Shown here piece by piece: positions 33,301 to 43,873 of a DNA stretch of 64,000 nt. Below the pieces are notes generated by a model. The model was not told the DNA's origin. It made no database searches and worked only from the letters and a program-made list of their open reading frames with translations. Source of the stretch: Lutjanus erythropterus (taxonomy: Eukaryota; Chordata; Actinopteri; Lutjaniformes; Lutjanidae); the NCBI GenBank assembly GCA_020091685.1, contig CM034599.1:31163920-31227919 (forward strand), given 5' to 3'. Made by a program: the position numbers and the translations under genes. Numbering within the stretch: position 1 is the stretch's first letter; each line of letters begins with the position of its first letter.

Positions 33301-36256
33301 CCTTCCGTGTGCATACATTTTGGTGCATGTCTCTGCTTATCCTCCTCCTCATGTATCTCGGGGTTTGCCAGAATCTGCTTCCGAGCAGAAACGCAGCCAA
33401 TAAGCCACGAGCCACCAGCAGCCAGGTCAGATTGGGTGTCTGTCGTTGGCCTTTGTGCTGATAACACTACAATGAGTGGCACTTCCCTACCGCCACTTCA
33501 CCTCGACCGTCCCACACTTGTCAGTCCACCACCGGTCAGACAGAGTCTGTCAGTTAAATAAGAGATAAAGGGGAGGCCAGGAGCGGGGACGAGGGGGTCT
33601 CCTCTGTTAGTTTAGCACCCCCGTCGAAGGGTTTTTGTTACTGATGAGGGTCACAGACGGAAGGAACAGCCTAAAGACAAAGGGGAAGGATAAGGGAAAG
33701 TTGACTGGCACATTAGCTGGTGTCTCCCTATCACTCTGGTTAATCTGAGGAGACAAGGGATCTCTTGAGTTGTGGGGATGACCATGGGAACGGGGATATG
33801 GCGACGCGAGAGAACGGGGGACACAACTGTCGAGATCAATTTGCCTTCACATTCTCTGAGCACAGATGTCCTCTCCCTCTCAATTTATCTCTCACTCTAT
33901 GGCTGTTTATCTTTCTCACGCACGCTGATGTAAAATTATATACATTGGTGTTTATAAGATTAATGTTAATTTTTTTTTTTTTTGCCTGTTTAACTTAAAT
34001 TAAGTCCTTTTTTTCTATCTCTCAATCTTGCTCATTTGAGCTTTCACGGTCTTCTCCTTGCAACCCAATTAGTATTTCATAAGAGTCTCATCACCTTTTC
34101 ACACATATCACTGATGATTAGCCTTCTGGGATAACCTCGACTGAATAGTCTCCTGGATAGATTTAGTCAGTCTGTCAACAGGCATCAGTTCAGGCAGGAT
34201 GAGACCCATGTCAAACATTACCTCTCTATTTCAGAACAGAGGCACATCTGCCAAACGCTGTTATTGAACTGGCACTACGAGAGCGTAACCTAGCCCCCCC
34301 AGAAATATTAAAGGTGTATGGTTAAGAAATATTAATGTCATATTCAATCAATCATTATTACCCTAGGGGAAAATCCTGTTTGAGGTGTAGCAGCATTAGC
34401 AATTTTTAGCTTTGGAAATGTCTGGATATCCCGCTCCTAAAATGTGTGCAACAATGAGCCTCCTCTCTGCTTGTCAAAATATTTTGCCTTTTGTCCTGAG
34501 GAATCTGTTCATTTCAGTAAGCTCTCCCTCAATAATATTGTCACTGACACATTGGAAAAGGCAATGTCTCCACCTATAGGTGCAAACGCAGGACTACAAG
34601 TCAAAACTTTTTTTTTCCCCCTCCATCTACTACAACTACCACAACCCTTTTAAGAATCAGTGCATAAGTAAGATAAAATAAGACACAATTATTATATGAA
34701 TCAAATTCACTCACGATAAAGAAGTTTTATGGAAAATCTCAATGTCCTGCTTTCATCAAGGAAGAAATAAGATATTTAGGGACCATTATTTTTGTCATGA
34801 TACCAGAATTTTAAACTTTGATGCAATACTAATATAAAAAAATCAATACTTGATACCTCATTACCACAGGAACAAGAAAAATAAGTTCTAGATGCACAAA
34901 ACAGGATAATTCTTTGGTGTGTTTTTATTAATCTGTACACAGTCCTGGTACACAAAAAGTCACTGAGCAATTTCAGGCAGAAAATTTAAGACTGATCTGA
35001 ACTGAGGTACAAAATGAGCACTTAGATCATTTTTAATAGCTTCAACAGATATTATATTGTTTTAAGTATCAATTACTTTTGACACCTTCTCAGGGCTGGT
35101 GCACTGACCTGCAGCCAACAGCACAATAACTAAATTCACCTTCATCTCATCAGGACTTACAGTGCACATACACACAATAATATACACATATTAACTAAGA
35201 CATGCGCAAAGATGGCTGTATGCAATAACATGTATAATATGTATTTATTTACTTTTGAGTATTTTGTCATTTCTATTTTGCTGGGCAGAAAAAAATAAGA
35301 TGTTATATGTAACAAAATACTTAAAGAGCTTATATTTGTGTATCTGAAATACACAAATACAAGGGGACTCTGCCAGGGGGTCCATAAAAAGGTTTTAGAT
35401 TCATTAATTTAAGTTATATTGATATATAGAAAATAGTAGTAAGTAGTAGTAGTAGTTATTTATTTTTACAAAAGGCTTCAACAAATAATATTTTAATTGT
35501 TTTTTATCTAAAATACTCCACTAGTCAAGCATACATCACCAATTAATGGAGGAAACTGACTGTCTAATCCAACAGACATATATGAGAGGGATCCAAGTAT
35601 ATTTGCTATCTTTAAGGGGTCCTTGGCTGAGAAAAAAAATTGAGACCCTTGGTCTTAAACTGCATTCTTTGAGATGTAATTTTATTCTCAAATATGATAC
35701 ATTATATACCCAGGTTTAAACTGCAGAAAATATCACAGCAATTAGCCTAATCACAATCTTTGACAGGAAAGGCGTGAAGCATGAGAAGAGCAAAGGGGGG
35801 AGGCTGCAATGAGGGCCCACCTCTGGAGGCCTGAGCGAGGTTAACGTGGGGCCACTTCCAGGGGCTCAGGAGCCAAACCCAGCAAGAAAACCACCTCTGT
35901 GTTGTTGGCAAGGGGAAGCTAACAGTGACTTATTACCACCTTTAAAGGTATGAAGTGGTCTAAGTAGACAGGACAGGCTGAAGCTAGCTGGTTAGCATGC
36001 TAACCTCAGCAGACATCTGTGCAGCACAAGTCTTTGACATGAAGTCATAACTGTTACTTTTTCACATCCTGTTTATAATCTTAGTTAATTTGTGAATGTT
36101 TTACAGTAAGTTTTACATATAGCTCCTTGGTCAGTCCCATACCAAGGCTACTAAATGCTTAAAATGTGATCATATTAGTTTGTATGTCTGTAGAATGTAT
36201 TTTTGTGTTTTCAAATAAATAGTTGCTTTTTTTTTTACACAGCAGTATTTTAAGTC
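33301..36256. other. Intergenic; repeat-poor 33300-33900, then AT-rich
   Basis: Positions 33360-33560 are CpG-containing unique sequence. Positions 35360-35660 carry GGGGTCC(T)TTGGC-type repeat text. Positions 35878-35897 match 42713-42732. A signal-peptide-like mini-frame with a donor lies at 35145-35109 on minus. Confidence 0.45.
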
Positions 36257-36496
36257 CTGCAACTAACAATTATGTTCATAGTCAATTAAGTTGATAATTT
36301 TCTAGATTAATATTTGTTTTTTGTTTTTTAAATATTCGCTTTATTATCAGAGAGGTGTAGAGAAACCAATACATATTCACATTTAAGAAGCTGAAATCAG
36401 AGAATTTTGACTTTTTTCCCTAAAAAAATATTCAAACTGATGAAAAGACAATGAGAAGGGCTAGTGATTAGTTTCAGCTGTTGTTGAAGCTCTAGT
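36257..36496 (+). mobile_element. hAT-like dispersed repeat, copy 3
   Basis: It starts TGCAACTAACAATTATG and contains CACATTTAAGAAGCTGAAATC. It ends GTTGAAGCTCTAGTA. It is shorter than the others, probably through an internal deletion. Confidence 0.7.
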
Positions 36497-36795
36497 ATTT
36501 TGTGCTTTCTTTTTATGCATTTACCTGCATGCACCTGTGTCTCAACAGGATTTACAGCAGAGAGACACTCAAAATCAACAGTACAATAGATTCACCTCTG
36601 TCTCAACAACACAGGATTTATAGAGCAGATAAAGCCAACAGCTCATTCACAAAATACACCATCCTTATCCACAAATAAGAGAAAGGTTTAAGCCACTTCT
36701 AATATAACAAAAGAAAGCCCAACAAACAGCTGGCATCAAGCTCTGGTGTCACATACAGCCGAGTAAACACAAGTAAAATCATAAAATAATCTCAC

Positions 36796-37215
36796 CTTTT
36801 GCGGTCCAGTTTTCGCTGGTTTTGCTTCATCCGAAATCATCCATGATGTCATCAAAGTCTGACGTATTAGTTAGTTCAGTTCAGCCATGAGAGAAAGTTG
36901 TATTGAGTCATTTTAGTCCTCTTTCATCAAATATAAAGTTACTGTATGTCTACAGCTCCTTTACGTGCAAACACACTAACTTTACATCAGTTGTGTTGGC
37001 AAAGCTCTGGTAAAACGTGGTCACTTTTGCAGCGTAACCCTCGGCATTTCTTTGCCTTTCTGACCTTTTCCGTTCCGCTTTTCACTTTTTCGGTTCTTCG
37101 TTCATTTCATTTGTATTTTCAATCCAAACTCCGCTCTTTCTCTTTTGATTTCAAACGATTATTTCCTGCTTCTTGACCTCTGACATGATGGACGGATCCA
37201 TTTGACGGAGCGCGT
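36796..37215 (-). promoter_or_regulatory. Candidate promoter and first exon of an unidentified minus-strand gene
   Basis: Positions 36960-37215 hold about 15 CpGs, many more than the AT-rich surroundings, and repeat families are absent. Downstream on the minus strand, 36852-36796 reads MTSWMISDEAKPAKTGPQK in phase 0 up to a strong donor (AAAAG|GTGAGA). An in-frame TAA lies seven codons upstream of the ATG. No matching second exon was found at lower coordinates and the peptide is not recognised. It could equally be a chance frame beside an enhancer. Confidence 0.3.
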
Positions 37216-37924
37216 GTGGGGTGGAGGGGGGTCCTGTTTCACAGTTTTTGTTTATTTACTATTGTTTAGTAAAATTACAAACAAACGAGGAAGTCGTTTA
37301 TACAAACAGCACCAGGGGAATCTTAAAATGAACATTTTCACCGCTTTTCTTTGTTGTTTGAGTTAAATGGTTTTAATATCGGCCAGGTGTTTGGTTTTAT
37401 TTTCACATACTAAAAACTGAAGTTTAGAAAGGCTACATTTGACAACATTTACAATTTACAATTTTTAATTGAATTATTTTAAACTAGTAATTATCTAATG
37501 TACCTGACCATTTATTGTTTATTTTGTACAACCTAAGAATTCCTGCAAAATGTCTAAAGGGACATTTGCTGTTATCCAGAAAGATGTGGCTTCCCTTAAA
37601 TGGAAGAAAACTATTTATTATTATTAGTAGTAGTAGTTTTATTTTTATTATTTCTTTTATTTATTTATTTATTTATTTTCTTCATCTGACCTGTAGCAGG
37701 TTCAGTTTATGAAACCAGAAGACCTATGGCTTCCACTGGTATCACATAATGCCAGTTTGAGAAGGGGGCTGAGTAATGAGGTAACTCCAAAGGTATGCTA
37801 CATTTTAGTAATGGAAAATCTGGCACAGCCATTTTCAAAGGGGTCCCTTAACCTCTAACCTCAAGATATCTGAATGAACATGGGTTCTGTAGGTACCCAC
37901 AACTGTGTTATTTACATACTATAA
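37216..37924. other. AT-rich intergenic, (TTTA)n near 37655-37680
   Basis: No gene or recognised element beyond the tetranucleotide repeat. Confidence 0.55.
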
Positions 37925-38050
37925 AAAACTTCAAAACAAATCACATACAAATCTCTGCTGGTTGCATCTGGTTGTTGTGGCGGCATTGCAGTAGGTGCTT
38001 CACTGTTGCCTGCTGGCAATCTGCGCTCAGAGTGCACTCTTCTAGTTTAT
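37925..38050 (+). repeat. Dispersed repeat, copy B
   Basis: This partner of 1690-1815 has AAAACTTCAAAAC, GGTTGCATCTGG, GCAGTAGGTGCTTCAC and GTGCACTCTTCTAGTTT. Its end overlaps the candidate poly(A) signal of the drebrin-like gene. Confidence 0.6.
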
Positions 38051-38051
38051 T
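38046..38051 (-). promoter_or_regulatory. Candidate polyadenylation signal AATAAA
   Basis: TTTATT on the plus strand reads AATAAA on the minus strand, about 1.08 kb after the stop codon. No other AATAAA or ATTAAA was found between it and the stop. Confidence 0.45.
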
Positions 38052-39056
38052 GTAAATGTAAAAGCACATGACAACATCTGGAGATGCTAAAAATTATTCA
38101 TGTGGACACTGTGAAGAAAGAAGCAGGAGACAACCATCTCAAAGCAGTCTGAGGTTGTAGATGCTATATTTGTAAGTTTGGAGTAAATACAAAGAACATA
38201 CATACCATCAAACAAGCATACAACATACAAACATCCAAGCCAAGTATAGAAAAAGAGAAGATCTTTGACTTTTTTATACATTCTTATATACACTGCAGCG
38301 TATTAAGATATTACAGAAGATTAAAACTGGAAGATTTTCTTTTCATATCATCTGTGTGTCGACATAATGCTGTAATTTCTTAAAAATCTAAGAAAAAATT
38401 AAGATGAATGAGCAAGGTAATCTTTAAGAGTGATAGAGAAATACAAGTGTCAATACAGTGCCTTTTTCCTCTGCTTGTTTATCATTTGTTATGCTGCTGT
38501 TTGTCTGGGTAATTAAATTGTGCTGTGAGACTGTCTGTAACAAATACAGTGCTACAAAATAACTCAGGAAATACAGGAAGGTGATTATAAAGATGATGTC
38601 TGATACATGTATCTTGATTATAGTATATACCAGTCAAGAGCAGTAAATTATTTCTTAGCAATGTAACACACAAAGCAAACGGTGAGCAGAATGGAACGCT
38701 TGTTATACGTGTGGATCAAAAAGACGACTATACACTATAAAAATCTGTTTGTGTTTCATACAAGAAAAGCAAGTTTGTGATCATTTGTCACAGTGATCTG
38801 ATCCCTCCCACCGACATTCCCGCTGCATCTCAGAAGGAAATAAGTTATTTTGGTCCAGGAAAAAGGTCTCTCCGCTATTTTATCCAAGAAAATGAGGCTG
38901 GGTAATTTCTGCATACTTGTGAGAATATTTAGTTTTTCTCTCAGAAAACATCAAAATAAGAGTTTCTTTCTGCTTTCTACAAGAAAAAGAGTACAAAGGT
39001 TCAGTGGGAGGATTAAAGTAAAAACATGAACAAACGTGAGGGGAGATGGTGTCCCT

Positions 39057-39058
<2 letters not shown>

Positions 39059-39118
<60 letters not shown>
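39059..39118. repeat. (GT)30 microsatellite
   Basis: Sixty bases of pure GT on plus (CA on the transcript) begin 12 nt past the stop codon of the drebrin-like gene. Translated frames across it give His-Thr and Cys-Val runs that are not genes. Confidence 0.98.
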
Positions 39119-39120
<2 letters not shown>

Positions 39121-39130
39121 CTCTGCCTGC

Positions 39131-39267
39131 CTATATGGTCTCCACATAATTGGCAGGGAACAAGCCTTGACGGCCATCTTTGCTCCACCCCCTCCACCAG
39201 GCTTTGTCCACCGTTTCCACGTCCCTGATGATGTCACCAGGTTCAAAGGAGATCTCGGTTTCGTCCT
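39131..39267 (-). CDS. dbnl: Drebrin-like last coding exon: SH3 domain and stop
   Basis: The exon is 137 nt including the TAG stop at 39133-39131. It encodes (E)[34 protein letters not shown] and [10 protein letters not shown]. The SH3 landmarks are present: the acidic RT loop, the WW pair and ALYDY...PANYV. The last SH3 strand ends the protein, as in DBNL and cortactin. Confidence 0.96.
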
Positions 39268-42200
39268 CTGTGGGAACCACAAGATAACATGGTGAAGACC
39301 CACTAATCACAGTGTAATTACAGTAAGTGGAGGCACTTTATGTGAACGTGCGTGCCGATTATCCTCTAAATGGCAGCTTACCTGCTTGGTAGTCATATAG
39401 AGCTCGGACGCACATTTGTCGCTCGGCTAAAACCTGAAGCAGAGAGGAAAATGGAGTCAGGAGAAAGGCTGCAATCATGAAACATGCGGCTTGTTTAATT
39501 AAAATTCACAAGACGGAAAATGAAATCACTCTCAAAGAAACTTTTTTCATATAAGCTTTAATTTTAAAAGATAAAAAAGTATTGCCTGTGTAGCCAAAGC
39601 ACAATATCCTGTTCTTCTGTGCCACAAACCTCAATTGTTCAATTCGGCTCATTTCAAATTTTATTTTTAGAGCACAATTTTATACAAAATAATTTCAACA
39701 CCTTCCCGGGTGTCATGTTCATCTTACATTACTTTGATTATAGGTATCAGGGCTGTACATTTGCAAGAATCTGGAAATATGACAGATATCACAATGCAGG
39801 TGATATATTGCAATTTTTTAAAATTTCAGGTAAATTGTTATAGCATAAAGAACACACCACTATATCCATAAAGCTTGAGTAAAGAATGCAATTAGAATAG
39901 TGGATCTGCATTTAGTCACTGTAACATTCAGTATTACAGCACTACTTTTGCCTTATTTCTATTATCTTTTGTTGTTATGTTTGCGTGTAAACTTTTGAAT
40001 CAATGCAGTATCAGAAAACATAATATCACCATATTTAACCATATGATAATTTCTTGTACTCCCTATGGCCATTGTAGTTTATTGGTGGTTCAATTCCACA
40101 TGCATTGTCCTCCTGTTGTAAATACTCATGTAAACTGTGTGTCAATCCACTGCTTGAAGTAACATTTGCTGAGACAGACAGTACCCAGCTGAATTAGAAA
40201 ATTAATGTGTATTTTTTAATGGAATAATATATTTGTTACCCATTTTTTTAAAGATCTACATCCTCATAAGGAACCAGTGCCACAGACAGGGTAGGGAAGC
40301 AAGTTTGCAGATCTTATTAAGTTGGGGTGCAGTGGTGTAAAAATAAAGAAATATGGTTTGATGAGTGTCCTTTGAGTCTGCCTCCACAAAAGTGGATGAA
40401 CCCAACCTACTGGTATACAACTACCTTACTGAACATCCAGGTAATGTATTTCTGACATCTGTGATGTTTTCTGTTGCAAGGACGGCTTATTTTGCTGTTT
40501 TGGTCGTTAGTCTAGTGTGACAACTCTAGAGACTAATTACATCGCTGTGGCAAAACGGAACCACTGTCTCTAGTTTGTGCTTATTAGATGACCTTTTACT
40601 ACGAGCCGAGAGAGGTAGAAAACAGTTTTTAGCCCCCACCTCCTATGTTGGTTTATTATTCTATGCAGGACCGAGGGGGGGGACATAAACAAAAGCCCCC
40701 AAACTGTTGTGTATATAATGTATTTAATAGTTTTTCAGAGGGATCTGTCCCAAAGTCAGGAAGTCAAAGTACTGAGAGATGAACGGACATATTGTTGCTT
40801 CTAGTATGTGTCTCAAAAAAAAGATTTTAGTTTGAACAGATCTTGGACAAACAAGCTTTGTGTAAGACATTGTTCAAGTATGTTATGTGTAGATACAGTA
40901 CCTCTTGTCCATTTTCTGAGATCTCCTGCTCCTCATCCTCAACAACCTCATCCTCCTCTGCGGTGCGGTGACGATCGTAGCACACAGCCAGCTCCGGTGA
41001 GCTGAGCTCTGTGTCAGATGGACTCAAAGATCGCTCTGAGGAAGTGAAAACCATACATCACAGTCAAACCAGTACAGAGAATGTATGTTTGAACGTATAA
41101 TCCTACACTGTATGAAACTGTCTGACTGATTTGTTGCCAAACCTATGCCATTCTGTTCCTGTGTGTCCTCTCCATTTGTGAGTCCATTGGTTGAGGGGAC
41201 AACAGTCTCTGGTTTTGAAATTGGTTCCACATCTGAAACAATGACTTGGTTGGAATCTGTAACATATTATCAAAAGCCATTTTAACATTTGGAAAGCTAC
41301 AGTACATCTTTTAAAAATAACAGTATCTGTTAAAATATAACAATAATCCTTATAAAATGTTAGTCAAGTCAGAATAACAGGATACAAGAATAAGACAAGT
41401 ACCTGTGACCACTGACTCTTCCGCTTCCTCTTTCTCTTTCTCTTCCTCCTCCTCCTCCTCTTCCTCCTCTTCCTCCAAAAGCTCAGCAGAAGCCTGACTC
41501 TCTTCTGGTTGGTCATTGTCCTTTTTATCTTCTTTTGCCTCCTCTTCCTCCTGCACCACCTCCACTGACTCCTCCGGTAATGCAGATTCTTGTTTTAATC
41601 CCTCATCCTCTTCTCTTTCATCCTCTTCTCTTTCATCTTCTTCTCTTTCATCCTCCTCTCTTTCGTCCTCATTCTCCTCCTTCTTTTCCTCCTCTTCCTC
41701 CTGCTCCTCCGCCTCAGTCTGGACCAGCTCTGCAATAACAACACTCGGCTCTGGTTGTGTTTCAGCTACTTCTTCCTTGTGCTCGTCCACATCCTCTTCC
41801 TCATCCTCCTCCACCAGCACAGCCTGGACTTTGTAGCCGATGTCTGAGACCAGCTCAGTGTGATCATGAGCGACTGTGTTGAGGTCTGTTGATTGGAAAA
41901 TCATACCATTTAAAACAACAACTCTGTATTAGAAATGCTCAAAGGTAAAACTTTGTTTGAAGAGGTGGTATGCATGTGACTGTCATGCCACTGTTATAAC
42001 AATGTCATGACACCTGTCCTGACCAGTTTTTATAAATGTTTGTGACTGGCATTAAGTGTCATTCTGTCAGTTACGACATTTGTTGAGAGTTGACATTTTT
42101 TGAGATGTCTTTTTGTTTTGACAACTTGACATTAATCAAGACAAAAAAATAGTTATGGCAACTTAACATTATCAAACTGAAAGAAACTGTTTAGATACAT

Positions 42201-43689
42201 GTTTTAATATTAAATGATATTGTCACATGTAGTTGAGTTTTTGTTAGGGGGTGGGGGGCAGCAGGGCTGAATGACTGTGAAAACATCTCATCTAATTTTG
42301 ATTACTTTTCAACATGATTTGTGATATTAGAGGGAATGATCATTTTTGATAATTTTGTTTATTGCCATTTTCATTGAAAAGCCTATTAAATGAATATGAT
42401 GTGACCACACAAACATGCTTTCTTATGTCAATTTGTAAGTAAAAATGGTATTTTGAGACACATTTTGCCTTTAACAAATATTGTGCCTCCTCTGATTTGA
42501 AAATTGCAGTGGGCCGTACTGCGATTTCAATAAAAAAAAAAAAAAAAAAGATTATTTGGACTTGTCATAAAGATATCATTAAATGTTAAGGGCAGATTGG
42601 CTAGTTTACTTGTTGCTAAAGAAGGCTAACTGGTAGAAGTGGTGTTAGCTAGTTAACTCGGTTAGCTAGCTGCCTAAAAAACTAACTCAGTCCTTCAGCG
42701 CCAGGAACCAAAACCAGCAAGAAAACCACCTCAGTACTGTACTCCCTGTCAAATTGGCCAACGTCAAAGCCAGCCACATATGACAGGATAATGTCACGTT
42801 AAAACATAAAGCTAAATAGTTTCTCTAAGTTTGATAATGTCCAGTTGTCATGACAATCACATCATTGGCTTGTTGATGTCAATTGTCATAAAAATCTTAA
42901 ACGATGCCAACTTTGCATTAAAAATTACATAACTGACCACATGACACTTCATGACAACAGTCATAAACATTCATAAAGACTTCATAAAAAGTCATGACAG
43001 TCTTATGCACCACCCTTCCATGTTCTAGAAGAGCCAATGAACGCTGTGCATGTGTGTGTCTGTGGCAGAAAAACTGAACTTCAAAGAATTGAAAAGCCAG
43101 GTTCTTTGGGTGCACACTCCAGTAAAGCTTGGCGTGACATGAGTAGATGTGGTTACTATAGGAATATTTAATTGTGCCTGGACTGTAAAAATATTCTGAG
43201 CTCTGTCATTTCAACAGGCCACTGATTCATAGTCCCTGGTCTGTTTTATACAGACTGGAGTTTGAGGAGTAGTTTTTGGCAAAAGCACTTAAGTCACTTT
43301 AGCCTGTAATAAAAATTCTAATGTATATATGATGTCAAACGATTAGGGGAGAATGAAGTAACATGAGATACTTTTTCTTTACATTTGATGATTTTACTGC
43401 TGAATAAAAGCATATATGTTTCAAATAAAAGTTATTTTATATATGTATATATATATATATACACATATATATNATGCGACCGGTTGTGGGGTAAAACATT
43501 GTAGTGATGTTGGGCCAAGTTGAATCAATAGCTCAATTTGCCACCCAAAATTTATAAGGCTATGTATGTACAGAGTAAACTGTTTTTAAGTAAGTGGAGT
43601 TGTGCCATAGGAATAACTTTTCTTGATGGGTCATTGTTCAAAAAACATAATAATTTTGTTTTCATGGGTAGACAACAACCCGGCATATA

Positions 43690-43723
<34 letters not shown>

Positions 43724-43755
43724 TATATATATATATATATACGTATATATATATG

Positions 43756-43807
<52 letters not shown>

Positions 43808-43839
43808 CATATATATATACGTATATATATATATATATA

Positions 43840-43873
<34 letters not shown>

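Larger units (their letters stand above)
38046..39130 (-). other. dbnl: 3' UTR of the drebrin-like gene (predicted)
   Basis: After the stop, the minus strand carries a (CA)30 tract and then about 1 kb without coding signal. It ends at the only AATAAA I found there, 38051-38046. The distal end overlaps a dispersed repeat that also occurs at 1690-1815. The extent is inferred from the poly(A) signal alone. Confidence 0.5.

Noticed and set aside
38880-39303. His-Thr / Cys-Val repeat frames
   Set aside because: They are translations of the (GT)30 microsatellite on both strands, overlapping the real SH3 exon.
41516-41836. Ser-rich plus-strand frame of 106 codons
   Set aside because: It is the antisense of the Glu-rich drebrin-like exon, whose splice sites and frame fit the minus strand.
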